Source: Pseudomonadota bacterium
GTDB lineage: Bacteria; Myxococcota_A; UBA796; GCA-2862545
DNA: 64,000 bases
Assembly (NCBI GenBank): GCA_005776945.1
Contig: SXOB01000088.1
Span: 33,403 to 97,402, forward strand
Direction of reading: 5' to 3'
Under the pieces are notes generated by a model. That model saw nothing but the letters and a program-made list of their open reading frames with translations, was not told the origin of the DNA and did not search any database. The translations under genes were made by a program, and so were the position numbers. Position 1 is the first letter of the stretch, and every line of letters starts with the position of its first letter. This document shows positions 16,894 through 25,546 of the stretch, one piece after another.

Positions 16894-17536
16894 GGCTTGT
16901 TGGATTGACGTCGATCGAGGCGACGTTTTTCACGTTCAGTTCAATCCTAACGCGCTCGCGATTCAGGAGCGCGCGGTTTGGACCCCTTCTGAAGAGCATG
17001 AAACCGACCGGCCCCCCCTCCGATATGAAAAGGGGACCGCGTCCAAGCTGAGTTGCGATCTCGTCTTCGACACCACCGATGACGGCTCGGACGTGGGTCG
17101 ATGCTGGGTCGATCCGCTGCGGGAGTTTCTGCGTTGTGGCATCGATGGCGTCGGCGAAGAGGGAGGTGCCTTGGCCCGGCCGCCGTACGCGACCTTTGAG
17201 TGGGGGCCCTTCCGCTTTGAAGGCGTCATCGAATCGCTGGAGGTAAGTCTGATCTTTTTTTCGCGGAACGGGACTCCGCTGCGAGCGAAGGTCAAGGTCC
17301 ACATGTTGGAGCGCCCGCCGGAAGTGCGAGCGGCTGGTCGGGTCGGCACCGGACCCACTTGGATCGAGCCGGCGGAACCCATGGTCGGGCCTGTGACGAC
17401 GACGGGCCGTCCTGGCGAAACCCTGCTTGACGTTTCCGTGCGGACCGGGCGCAGCGTGGACGATCTTGCAAAGGTCTCAGGTGTTTCGGATCCTGAGGCG
17501 GAGGTGGGTGGTGTCGGCTTTGGGGCGGCGCCATGA
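16874..17536 (+). CDS. LysM-containing tube/hub adaptor (Afp7/Pvc7-like)
   Basis: 220 aa from GTG 16874, which lies 20 bases inside the previous gene. The N-terminal 130 residues follow the CIS tube-associated fold: 'FHVQFNPNALAIQER' near the start, 'KLSCDLVFDTT', then 'YATFEWGPFRFEGVIESL' and 'FFSRNGTPLRAKVKV'. Residues about 177-205 are a LysM motif ('RPGETLLDVSVRTGRSVDDL'). The C-terminus is truncated after the LysM, ending 'GGVGFGAAP'. Such proteins connect the tube to the gpD-type hub. The stop overlaps the next ATG (ATGA at 17533). Confidence 0.85.
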   Translation: MTPEVGKACWIDVDRGDVFHVQFNPNALAIQERAVWTPSEEHETDRPPLRYEKGTASKLSCDLVFDTTDDGSDVGRCWVDPLREFLRCGIDGVGEEGGALARPPYATFEWGPFRFEGVIESLEVSLIFFSRNGTPLRAKVKVHMLERPPEVRAAGRVGTGPTWIEPAEPMVGPVTTTGRPGETLLDVSVRTGRSVDDLAKVSGVSDPEAEVGGVGFGAAP

Positions 17537-18525
17537 CAAGTTTTCGGCTCAACGTGGGAGGGGGCGTGTGGGAGGGCGGGCGAGCAAGTGGGCTCGCCGA
17601 TGTCGAGTGGTCTCACGCGCTCGATGGCATTGAAACTGCCCGTTTCACCTTGGACGCGGCGTCGGACCCGGCACTTGCGGCGTTGAAGCCAGGGCTGGAA
17701 GTTGCACTCTGGTTGGATGGAATCTGTGTTTTCGAAGGCACAGTGGGTTCGCGCGACCTGGTGTGGCGCGGTCCCCACCACCGGCTCGGTGCGACGTGTA
17801 TCGGTCGAGCGCATGTCTTGCGCGGTGCGCCAAGGACGCGGACGTTCGACGGTCTCACCGACGCCCAAGCGGTTCAGCAAGTCGTCGAGGAGGCCGGCCT
17901 GTCCCTTCGTGAGTGCCGTTTGCTCGATGGAACAAGGCGGATCGAGGTGCAATGGGCGGAAACCGACTGGAGCCTGCTCGGGCGGTTGGCGGCGCGCAAC
18001 GGCTGCGCTGTTTGGACCGCCGGGCACGACGTCGCCATCGGTGTTCCGGGCCGCGGACGGCCGAATCGGCGAGTGGAGCGCGAATCGGTCGTCGAGTTGG
18101 AATGGACGGAAGACGCCAGCGACCGGCCAACGTCCGTCGCCGTCGCCCATTGGGATTGGCGGCGCAAGGTTTCCGTTGCGCCGACGGTTCTGCTCACCGA
18201 CGTGGACGGCGTTGCCGGAGGTCGACCCTCCCCTGGATTCCGCGACTGCGTTGTCCTGCATGATGTGGGCTCAGATGGTCAGGCTGTGGCGGAGACGGTC
18301 GCGGAGCATGAGGCCGCGGCGCGCGCGCGCGACGGTGTCCGTGGCCGACTGGTGTTGGCTGGCGATCCCTCATGGCGGGTGGGCGATGTCCTGCACATCG
18401 CCGACATGAGCTGGGTCGTCGGCGGGCCGCTCCTCGTGACCCGGGTCCGTCACCGCGTCACCGCGGGGCGGGGGTTTTCGACGGAGTTGTTCGTGTGCGG
18501 AAGCGCCGCTGGGGAGGAGACATGA
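17533..18525 (+). CDS. Baseplate hub, gpD/VgrG N-terminal type without spike
   Basis: 330 aa. Pattern of the gp27-like hub: 'ETARFTLDAASDPALAAL', 'GLEVALWLDGICVFEGTVG', 'TDAQAVQQVVEEAGLS', 'WAETDWSLLGRLAARNGC' and C-terminal 'VLHIADMSWVVGGPLLVTRV'. Phage late control gene D proteins have this length and lack the needle. Afp8/Pvc8 and VgrG are longer because they fuse a gp5-like OB fold and a beta-helical spike. Here nothing after residue 330 provides a spike, and no gpV or PAAR gene follows. Stop overlaps the next ATG. Confidence 0.85.
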   Translation: MTSFRLNVGGGVWEGGRASGLADVEWSHALDGIETARFTLDAASDPALAALKPGLEVALWLDGICVFEGTVGSRDLVWRGPHHRLGATCIGRAHVLRGAPRTRTFDGLTDAQAVQQVVEEAGLSLRECRLLDGTRRIEVQWAETDWSLLGRLAARNGCAVWTAGHDVAIGVPGRGRPNRRVERESVVELEWTEDASDRPTSVAVAHWDWRRKVSVAPTVLLTDVDGVAGGRPSPGFRDCVVLHDVGSDGQAVAETVAEHEAAARARDGVRGRLVLAGDPSWRVGDVLHIADMSWVVGGPLLVTRVRHRVTAGRGFSTELFVCGSAAGEET

Positions 18526-18893
18526 GCGCGCCCGTACGCGGATTTCCGTTGGACCTTGGCGCCGGTCGGCCCTCCGACCTCGTCGGCGATCACGAGCGAC
18601 ATCGGCGTGCGCTCACGCAGTTGTTGTCCACGCGTCCGGGAGACGTCCCCGCGCACCCCACATTTGGGTGTCGGGCGCTTGAGTGGAGGTTCTCCGCAGC
18701 CACGCCGGGCGGTCTGCGGCTCGCAGAGGCTGCCGTTCGGGAGGCGGTGGCGAAGTGGCTACCTGGAATCGAATTGCTGACCGTAGCTGGGAGCTGCGAA
18801 CCCGGCGGCCAATTGAAGCTCGAGTTGATTTGGCGGGCAAAGAATTCCGATCGCGGCCAGCCCTACACCTGGCGACCTGGAGGCGCCCTTTGA
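18522..18893 (+). CDS. Baseplate wedge protein gp25-like
   Basis: 123 aa, ATG overlapping the hub stop, GGGGAGGAGA upstream. gp25 family signs: 'RALTQLLSTRPGDVPAHPTFGCRA' in outline (Thr-Arg-Pro-Gly then a Phe-Gly-Cys turn), 'AAVREAVAKWLPGIELLTV' and a final strand 'GQLKLELIWR'. In T4, P2 (gpW) and eCIS (Afp9) this protein nucleates sheath assembly at the baseplate. Position directly before the gpJ gene matches the canonical order. Confidence 0.87.
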   Translation: MSAPVRGFPLDLGAGRPSDLVGDHERHRRALTQLLSTRPGDVPAHPTFGCRALEWRFSAATPGGLRLAEAAVREAVAKWLPGIELLTVAGSCEPGGQLKLELIWRAKNSDRGQPYTWRPGGAL

Positions 18894-21800
18894 TTCCATC
18901 GACGACCGACGGCTGGATGGACGCCATCCGCGAACGCCTGCCGGACTATTGCGCCGAATGGACCGACCTAGGTGACGCCGACCCAGGGATGGCCCTTCTC
19001 CGAACGGTCGCTTGGATGTTGCAAAATGCCTCCACCCGGATGGAGTTGTTGCCCGAGCAGGTTCGCGAGTCGTTCCTGACGTTCGTAGGCGAAACGCCGA
19101 TGCCGGCCCAGGCTGCCGTGGCGACGGTCTGGTTTCGGCTGTCCTCGACGCACCGCGATGGGGTTGAGATTCCGCCGGCGACGGTGGTCTCCACACGGCC
19201 GCTCGGCGACGGCGGCCCCGTCCGCTTCGTGACCGAAACCGGTTTGACAGTGGCCCGAGCTCGGCCGACGCGTGTGGTCTGGGTGGAAGGCGGAGGAGAG
19301 GCTCGCGTGCGGGGCGCGCGCACCGAGGTCGTGGAGGGCTGGGGTGACGGTCGGCTTGTCTTCCAAGACTGCGAACCGCGGGGCCGTGGCGTGATGGGGT
19401 GTGACGGCCAACTCGCCATCCAAGTGCAGTTCAAGGCACCACGAGGTGTTCGTGGCGCGCGTGCGCGCTGGGTCGACGAGATGGGCCGTGACTGGACACC
19501 GTGGCACCGCTGGTGTCGCGAAACGGCCGAGGGTTGGGTCCCGGTCGAAGTTGGAGAGGACGGTGCGCTGATCCTGGACGAGCCGGCGGGGGGTTTGGCT
19601 ACATGGCGTGGTTCGTTGGAATTTGAACGCGGCATGGCCGATCAACTCCAGCGCTGCTCCATGGCGGTCGTGTGCGATGCCGAAAGTGGCTCAGAACGCG
19701 TGGTTGATTGGCAGGTTGACGCTGCGGGTGCCGGGCTGGTCTGGACGCTGACCCACGTGTCGAAGATCCCCGTCGGCGGTTCATTGTACCTTGTGATCCC
19801 GGACGAGGCTGGGCCGTCCACGCGAGGTGGCGGGGGTTTGGCGTCTTGGACCTGGTGGGTTCGAGCGCGCCATTCCTGGATGGAATTGCCGCCGGAATGC
19901 GTGGTGGAATGCGGAAGTGGCGTGCGGATTTTGGGTCCTATCGGGGAAAGCGATATCGGGAACGTGCAATTGCGTTGTGCCCCATGGAATGCCCCCACAT
20001 GGGGGGAGGAGGAGTTGCCGCGACTGCGCTGCGTCTTCAAGTACTCCGGGACGCTCGGATTGGGGTCTTCGTACGGTGAGGATGCACCATCGCATCCCAT
20101 CACGTCGCTGCCAACGTTGGCGTGGCAATCCGCCGCAACCCTGCCGCCGCTGCCTGGCGCTTCCCTTTGGGTGGGGGGCCCGGCCCTGCTTGTCGGGATT
20201 CGGGACGTCGAACTGCGCCTACAGCTTGGCGTTGATGGCGACGAAGCGCGACGCAGCGTCGAATTTCACGTCAAGGTATGGACGTCGCTGGGGTGGCGCC
20301 GCGTGCCATGCCCACAGCTTTCGGATTTGAAGAGGCTCGACACGAGTGACTTGATTTCGGTTCAGGTGTCGCTCGATTTGGGCACCGACCTTGAGGCGCG
20401 TAGCGGACCCGAGGGCGTCGTAGGCGGCTGGGTGAGAGTCGAGGTGGCCTCCGTTCCGCGGTCGGTCTCCGTGATTCGGCTGTACTCGGCGGAACTCGTC
20501 CCGAGCGATGGTCGAGGGTGGCAAGTATCGGTCGTTCCTGTGGAGAGCCGCCTCGATTTGTCGTTTGCGGATCGGCCTGAGTTGGATCGGTCGTGGTCCC
20601 GGAAAGGCGCCGGCCCCGTTGTGGCGTCAGTTCGGGACGCGGCCGTCCTCGGTTGTGATCCGCACAATGACGCCCTCTACATTCGCTACGATGGAACTTT
20701 GCCCCCTGGACGTCGCCATACGTTGTCCGTTCGGGGCGAATCGGAGGTCGACAACGGTCAGGGTCCCGTTCGTTGGGAGGTACTGGGCCCTGGCGGGTGG
20801 CGAGCCTTGGACGTGGTGGCGCCGTTGCGGCCGTCTGGCGTCGGAACGCTGATCTTCGGCCTCGATCGTCCCGCCGGAAGTGCTGATGGGACCTGGATCC
20901 GCGCCACGTGGCCTTCGGGCGCGTTGCGGCCGGCACGTTGGACGTCGATCGGCGTGGGAGCCGTACGCGTCCGCAACGCCCACCCCAATCGGCCCGAGCG
21001 GCACTCCGGCCATGGCCTTCCCGGCCAAGTGATCCGCCTCCGGAGGGGCCCCATCGATCCAACTGCGACTTGGGCCGTCGAGGTTGCGGACGGGGGCCTG
21101 ACCACGCCGTGGCGACTGGCCCCAGGGAACCGGTGGGACGGCGCCGGACCCGACGACCCCGTCTTTGTCCTTGATGCTGCGAGGGGCCAATTGCACTTCG
21201 GCGACGGCCGGCACGGCCGCGTGTTGCCGCGTGGGGAAATGAATGTCGCCGTGCCAGAAGTGCCCTGCGTGGTGGGTCGTCGAGGCAATGTCCCTCCAGG
21301 GTCCATTTCGGTCTGCGACGCGTTCGCGGACCTCGTCGACGTCCTCCAAGACCGACCAGCGGCCGGCGGCCTCGACGCCGAGTCTGGCTCTCGGTGGGGC
21401 GAACGCGGGCGCGAGGCGTGGGAGCGGCGCGACCGCGCGGTCACCGGGGCGGATGTTCAGGAGTTGGCGCTACGCGCCTGTCCGGATGCTCGGCGCGCCT
21501 GGGCGTTCGGCGAGTCGTCGGGTCTCGTGAAGGTGGTCCTCTGGTCGCCGAACGCGTCGTCGTCGGCCTCGCTGCGCGAGGTCGAGGCCTATTTGAACGA
21601 GCGAGCTGTCGTCGGCATGCGATTTCGCGCGTCGTGGGCGCGGGTCAAGCCGGTAGACGTCATGGTCGAGTTCGTCGCGGACCCTGGCATCGATCCGGCC
21701 GCGATCGAAGGTCCGGTGGCGGCCTGGGTGGCTGCGTTCCTCGACCCCGTGGACGGTGGTCCGGAGCGCCGCGGTTGGGCGCCGGGCCAGGCGGTGAGTG

Positions 21801-21982
21801 CCGGCGACCTTCAGCGCATGATTCGAGACGTGCCTGGCGTGCGGCGCATCGAAAGGGCCAAACTCTCGACCGGTGGGGCCGGCTTCGTGCGATGGGTGGA
21901 AGAGCCCCCGGCCCTGGTGGCCAGCGATGCCGACGCCGTGATTGCCGCGGGCGTCATTCGCGTCGTGGGGCGTTCGTCGTGA
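18890..21982 (+). CDS. Large baseplate protein, gpJ/Afp11-like
   Basis: 1030 aa from a TTG at 18890 that overlaps the previous TGA and has GGAGG six bases upstream; an in-frame ATG at 18917 is the alternative. The N-terminus 'DGWMDAIRERLPDYCAEWTD' and 'PGMALLRTVAWMLQ' are the standard gpJ/putative baseplate assembly opening. The C-terminal third contains 'FGDGRHGRVLPRGEMNV', 'RRGNVPPGSI', 'DRAVTGADVQELALRACPDA' and 'VSAGDLQRMIRDVPGV', all gpJ features. About 500 extra beta-rich residues between these blocks make it much longer than phage gpJ, as in other eCIS Afp11 proteins. It forms the baseplate wedge ring. Confidence 0.9.
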   Translation: MIPSTTDGWMDAIRERLPDYCAEWTDLGDADPGMALLRTVAWMLQNASTRMELLPEQVRESFLTFVGETPMPAQAAVATVWFRLSSTHRDGVEIPPATVVSTRPLGDGGPVRFVTETGLTVARARPTRVVWVEGGGEARVRGARTEVVEGWGDGRLVFQDCEPRGRGVMGCDGQLAIQVQFKAPRGVRGARARWVDEMGRDWTPWHRWCRETAEGWVPVEVGEDGALILDEPAGGLATWRGSLEFERGMADQLQRCSMAVVCDAESGSERVVDWQVDAAGAGLVWTLTHVSKIPVGGSLYLVIPDEAGPSTRGGGGLASWTWWVRARHSWMELPPECVVECGSGVRILGPIGESDIGNVQLRCAPWNAPTWGEEELPRLRCVFKYSGTLGLGSSYGEDAPSHPITSLPTLAWQSAATLPPLPGASLWVGGPALLVGIRDVELRLQLGVDGDEARRSVEFHVKVWTSLGWRRVPCPQLSDLKRLDTSDLISVQVSLDLGTDLEARSGPEGVVGGWVRVEVASVPRSVSVIRLYSAELVPSDGRGWQVSVVPVESRLDLSFADRPELDRSWSRKGAGPVVASVRDAAVLGCDPHNDALYIRYDGTLPPGRRHTLSVRGESEVDNGQGPVRWEVLGPGGWRALDVVAPLRPSGVGTLIFGLDRPAGSADGTWIRATWPSGALRPARWTSIGVGAVRVRNAHPNRPERHSGHGLPGQVIRLRRGPIDPTATWAVEVADGGLTTPWRLAPGNRWDGAGPDDPVFVLDAARGQLHFGDGRHGRVLPRGEMNVAVPEVPCVVGRRGNVPPGSISVCDAFADLVDVLQDRPAAGGLDAESGSRWGERGREAWERRDRAVTGADVQELALRACPDARRAWAFGESSGLVKVVLWSPNASSSASLREVEAYLNERAVVGMRFRASWARVKPVDVMVEFVADPGIDPAAIEGPVAAWVAAFLDPVDGGPERRGWAPGQAVSAGDLQRMIRDVPGVRRIERAKLSTGGAGFVRWVEEPPALVASDADAVIAAGVIRVVGRSS

Positions 21983-22731
21983 GGGCCGTCGGCGTGCGCA
22001 GGTGGTGGTCCGCGATCGGCGACGCTGACGCGTTCGCCCTGGTGCTCGCCGAAGAGGGGGGGATCAGCGTGACCCGGGTTTTGGTGCCGGCGCCGTCGGG
22101 GAAAGCGCTTTCTCACGGTGTCGACGTGAATCGTCGCGCAGGGTGGTTGCCCATCGAGGACGTGGAGGACGACGCGTGGATCACCGAGGTGCGGCTTCGC
22201 GTGGCGACGCGCCCGTGGGCCCGGTACCTTCCGCCGCCGATGCGGGCGCCAGGGGCTCGGCCGGAACGACTGCTGCTGCTGATTCAGGATGTCGTCGGAC
22301 CCATGCTCAAGCGGCTGGACGACGTCAATCGCGTGGCCGAACTTGCCTTGCCAGCTGACGGGCTCTCCCGTGGGTCGCGCTGGATGCTGCGCCAGCGGTG
22401 TGGGACGGCGCGTGTGGTCCGCGACACCGCCGAACGCCTTCTCGGCATGCCATGTGCGGTGAGAACCGTGGGTGTGGGCCGGGGGCTGGTCCTCGGTCGG
22501 TCCAGGTGGGTCACGACCGCTGGCGTTGAGGGTCGCCCGTTCGACATGCCGGGGTCCTACTTCGGCGGTGAACAGCTCCCCCGTGGCCGAGGGGTCGAGA
22601 TCGCCATCCCGTCCAAGGCCGAGCCGCCGGTGCGCGTCGCGGCGGCCGTCCGGGCGGTCCTACCTATCGGAACTGCGTTGTTCTGGGCCCTTGAGCCTGA
22701 GGGAGGCAATCATGCACGTTCGGCCATTTGA
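21979..22731 (+). CDS. gpI-like baseplate/tail protein (Afp12 position)
   Basis: 250 aa, GTG overlapping the gpJ stop. Residues about 70-165 resemble phage tail protein I: 'YLPPPMRAPG', 'LLLLIQDVVGPMLKRLDDVN' and a 'RQRCGTARVVRDTAERLLG' helix corresponding to the gpI RGT block. The rest is beta-rich and unassigned. In P2-like tails gpI follows gpJ and links the wedge to fibres. Similarity is judged by eye and is moderate. Its 3' end overlaps the next gene by 20 bases. Confidence 0.62.
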   Translation: MRAVGVRRWWSAIGDADAFALVLAEEGGISVTRVLVPAPSGKALSHGVDVNRRAGWLPIEDVEDDAWITEVRLRVATRPWARYLPPPMRAPGARPERLLLLIQDVVGPMLKRLDDVNRVAELALPADGLSRGSRWMLRQRCGTARVVRDTAERLLGMPCAVRTVGVGRGLVLGRSRWVTTAGVEGRPFDMPGSYFGGEQLPRGRGVEIAIPSKAEPPVRVAAAVRAVLPIGTALFWALEPEGGNHARSAI

Positions 22732-23599
22732 TGGAATGACGCTGACCCTCGACGATTGGCTGACCGACCAGCGGCATCACCGGTCCGCCCTTGCGCGGTT
22801 TGCGCGCGCCTGGGGGGGGTCGGGCGTGATTGACGGCCTCGGCGTCGCCCTTTCGGATGGAAGGGCCGTGATTGGGTCGGGCTCCGGCCTTGCGCTTTCG
22901 GGTGCCCTCATCGTGTTGAATGACGCGGCTGCCGTTGAATTCGCCGAAGTCCCCGAGGGACGGCACGGGCTCTGGCTCACGCTCGAAGAGCGCGTCCTCG
23001 CGGAGCCCACAAGCCCGGTCTGGGATGGTCCCGAACGGGCCCCGACCCGCGTGGACGACGTTGTCGTGCCTGCGTTGCTGCCCGACGGTGAGAGGCATCC
23101 TGACGGCGTCCTCGTGGCCGTGTTGCATATGGGTGCGGATCGGGGATTGGCCGTCCACCGCGATGTCCCCAGAGCATCGGACCGGTCCCGGTCGGGACGG
23201 TCTTCTCAGCAGGAGGTCGTGGCGAGGGTGGTCGCGGCGCTCGTCGGATGGCTGGACGCCGGCGCCACCAGCGTGGCCATGGATCCTGGTCGGGCGGCGC
23301 TGGCAGCGTCGACCTTTGGGGCGATGGAATTGCGTTTGGCCGAGGGCGGCTTCGATGAACGCCCGCTGGCAGAGGCCGCGCTCCGAGTGGTTCGCCGCGC
23401 CGGGGGGTTGGCGGGGCCGTCGGCGCCGCCAACGATGGCACGTGCGCTGTCCAAACTCGCGGCCCTCGATGCCAAGGCCCCCGGCCCGAATGCGTCACGG
23501 GGAGCCTGGTTGGCTTGGTTCGACGCGCTCAAAGGACTCGTTGGCGATCTGGAGGCGGCCTCCGTCGAACTCGGTACAAGCCGGCGAGTACAGCGTTGA
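22712..23599 (+). CDS. CIS tail-associated protein, possible fibre attachment
   Basis: 295 aa, ATG at 22712 with GGGAGG seven bases upstream. The N-terminal 'LDDWLTDQRHHRSALARF' followed by 'GVIDGLGVALSDGRAVIG' matches a module often seen downstream of baseplate genes in phage-tail-like clusters (a Gln-x-x-His-Arg helix, then a Gly-Val-x-x-Gly-Leu strand). The middle is a beta domain with 'GRHGLWLTLEERVLA'. The C-terminal 90 residues are helical and Ala-rich. No receptor-binding or collagen-like repeat is present, so this is not a typical fibre. Confidence 0.55.
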   Translation: MHVRPFDGMTLTLDDWLTDQRHHRSALARFARAWGGSGVIDGLGVALSDGRAVIGSGSGLALSGALIVLNDAAAVEFAEVPEGRHGLWLTLEERVLAEPTSPVWDGPERAPTRVDDVVVPALLPDGERHPDGVLVAVLHMGADRGLAVHRDVPRASDRSRSGRSSQQEVVARVVAALVGWLDAGATSVAMDPGRAALAASTFGAMELRLAEGGFDERPLAEAALRVVRRAGGLAGPSAPPTMARALSKLAALDAKAPGPNASRGAWLAWFDALKGLVGDLEAASVELGTSRRVQR

Positions 23600-24378
23600 A
23601 GGCGACTGTGCGCATTCGGGTCGTGATTCCAGGCGCGCAGGGCCGACGTTTGGGTCTGTCGGTCCCGACTTGGATGCCAATGTCGGAGTTGGGGCGCCGC
23701 TTGAGCGTCGAATTGGGCTTGCCCGAAGGGGGGGCATTCCGGGTCCGCGGCCGGGTTTGGGGCCCGCAGGACACGCTCGCCACGATGAGGGCCCAGCCGG
23801 GGGAGGCGTGGTGGTGGGTGGGCCCGCGTCGAATACCCTCATCGCCGTCTGAAGTTGCCGAGCCCGCGTTGCGCCTCGGGCTGAACTGGATCGTCGCGAG
23901 TGTTCTTCTCGGCGCAACCGGTTTGACGCCGCTCGGGGTAGGCGCGTGGGCGGGAGCACTGGCTGCGGCAGGCCAACCTTCGCGCGGGGGTCGCGCAGAC
24001 CTTTGGGTGACGCTCGTCGGGTTGCTTGGCGCCGCGGTGTGCTGGATGGCCAACTCGGGATTCGAAGGACTCGGGTGGGTCGCGGTCGGCGTCGGGTTGG
24101 GAGGACTCGCCCGCCTGGGCGTTCTGCCCTCAGCGCCCGCGCACGATCTGCGTCCGTGTCCGTTCTGTGGCGTGGCAGCCGATGGCGCTGGTCACGCAGG
24201 CTGTGTGCGGGCCGCTCACGCCGCCAATGGCGCGCGGGCCCAGCGGAATGCAGACGCGATCGCAAGGAGTCCGACAGCGATGGCCGCGATGGCCGCGCCC
24301 GTCGCGAAAGCCTCCGGCGTTGGCGCGCCGGTGGCGTGGAAGCTGCGTCCGATCAGGAGAACCACCGAGCCAAGGTAG
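23596..24378 (+). CDS. Ubiquitin-like (YukD-type) membrane protein with zinc ribbon
   Basis: 260 aa from a TTG at 23596 sharing bases with the previous TGA. Residues 1-77 resemble the ubiquitin-like fold of YukD/EsaB: 'VRIRVVIPGAQGRRLGLSVP', a helix 'SELGRRLSVELGL', then 'FRVRGRVWGPQDTLATM'. Two to four membrane segments follow (about 95-180). Residues about 190-210 hold 'RPCPFCGVAADGAGHAGC', a probable zinc-binding knuckle. The last 55 residues are Ala/Arg-rich and overlap the 3' end of the convergent DUF5690 gene by 163 bases, so the natural C-terminus may be shorter. This domain mix is not part of any CIS I know. Confidence 0.55.
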   Translation: MKATVRIRVVIPGAQGRRLGLSVPTWMPMSELGRRLSVELGLPEGGAFRVRGRVWGPQDTLATMRAQPGEAWWWVGPRRIPSSPSEVAEPALRLGLNWIVASVLLGATGLTPLGVGAWAGALAAAGQPSRGGRADLWVTLVGLLGAAVCWMANSGFEGLGWVAVGVGLGGLARLGVLPSAPAHDLRPCPFCGVAADGAGHAGCVRAAHAANGARAQRNADAIARSPTAMAAMAAPVAKASGVGAPVAWKLRPIRRTTEPR

Positions 24379-25463
24379 CCGGCGCTGTCGCAGACGTAGA
24401 CAAGGAAGCCCGCGTTGGCGGGTTGACCGGTGGCGGCGACGAGGCGGTCGAACAGGGCGCAGCCGAAGGGGACGTAGCCAAGGTAGGTTCCCAGTCCGAC
24501 GCCCACCATCAGCGGCACGCCACCCCACGCGCCGTACAGCCATCCCAACGAAGCGAGCGCGGCTACGGCCGCTCCAAAACCGACCCAAAGGTGGATGGCG
24601 AGGACGGCCCGCATGTTGTCACGGATGGCGACGATCGACCCCATGGCCAGAAGCGAAAACATCGCGATGGGGATTTCCCCCCAGGTCATCCAGCCGGACG
24701 CGTCTTGTACGTCCATCGCTCGGTACAGGTCGGCCGCGAAATTGTCCCGGAAGTCGCGGACGCAGGTGAGCGCGACGTACAAGGCGATCAAGGGTGCCAG
24801 ACCGAGCGCGTGGGTGCGAAGGAACATCCGCCTTGCACGAGCGTCCATCGGGACGCGAACGACGCGTTCCGCTTCGTCCTCCGGCGTGGGATCCGGCAGC
24901 GACTTCAGCCCGAGCACGCCAAGGCCGAGGGGAAGTGCGAAGGTGGCCGCAGTGACGAGGGGCATCCACAATTCGGGAACGCCGGCGTCCAGCCAAAGGG
25001 CCCCCACGGACTTTGTAGCCCCCGACGCAATGATGAAGCTGGCGGAGAGTCCCACGGCGAGCAAATCTGAACTGCGGCGTCCCTCGAGCCAGGAGACGAC
25101 CAGGCCCCAAACAAGGGCCAGCGCCAGTCCGTTGACGAACATGGCGGCGAGAGCGCCAGCGGTGGGCAGAAACGGCAGGGCCATGAGCGGAAGCGTGGCC
25201 ATGGCCATGGTCGCCGCGAGCGCACTTTCCCGTCCGGCCCGGCGCATCTGCCCGATGACGGCGATGCCAAGGAACTTCGACGTAGCGTAGCCAAGCGCCT
25301 GCGAGACCACGAGAGCCGTCTTCAGGTCCATCCCGAAGATCGCCCCTTCCCACGTTCCAACGGTAAACGGCTTCCGCCACGCGTAGACAGAAAAATAGGT
25401 GACGAACGAGGCCAGCATCGCAAGGCCTTCGACGCGACCCATACGCACGCCGAGGACGGTCAT
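24216..25463 (-). CDS. DUF5690-family MFS-like transporter
   Basis: 415 aa with about 12 membrane helices. Features I associate with DUF5690: 'SFVTYFSVYAWRKPFTVGTW', 'SQALGYATSKFLGIAVIGQM', 'NGLALALVWGLVVSWLEGRR' and 'SGATKSVGALWLDAGV'. Substrate unknown. Start chosen at ATG 25463 because family similarity begins there; a GTG at 25538 would add 25 residues that look non-family and run towards the divergent gene. Its 3' end lies within the preceding CIS gene on the other strand. It is probably not part of the CIS. Confidence 0.75.
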   Translation of the reverse strand: MTVLGVRMGRVEGLAMLASFVTYFSVYAWRKPFTVGTWEGAIFGMDLKTALVVSQALGYATSKFLGIAVIGQMRRAGRESALAATMAMATLPLMALPFLPTAGALAAMFVNGLALALVWGLVVSWLEGRRSSDLLAVGLSASFIIASGATKSVGALWLDAGVPELWMPLVTAATFALPLGLGVLGLKSLPDPTPEDEAERVVRVPMDARARRMFLRTHALGLAPLIALYVALTCVRDFRDNFAADLYRAMDVQDASGWMTWGEIPIAMFSLLAMGSIVAIRDNMRAVLAIHLWVGFGAAVAALASLGWLYGAWGGVPLMVGVGLGTYLGYVPFGCALFDRLVAATGQPANAGFLVYVCDSAGYLGSVVLLIGRSFHATGAPTPEAFATGAAIAAIAVGLLAIASAFRWARAPLAA

Positions 25464-25546
25464 GGAGGACGCTAACGCCAGGTCTGGCCGCCGGAAGGCG
25501 GCGAGGCGTGGTGCGCCGGCGTCGATGGTGTGGCGCACCCTGGGGC

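Noticed and set aside
14717..18261. Long antisense frames across the disordered-protein region
   Set aside because: Their products are Arg/Pro/Ser shadows without motifs. The + frame is fixed by overlaps at both ends and lies inside a continuous tail operon.
10002..24378. Intact prophage
   Set aside because: No capsid, portal, terminase, integrase, lysis or replication genes are present; only tail-type genes plus CIS-specific DUF4255, DUF6760-like and AAA+ genes.
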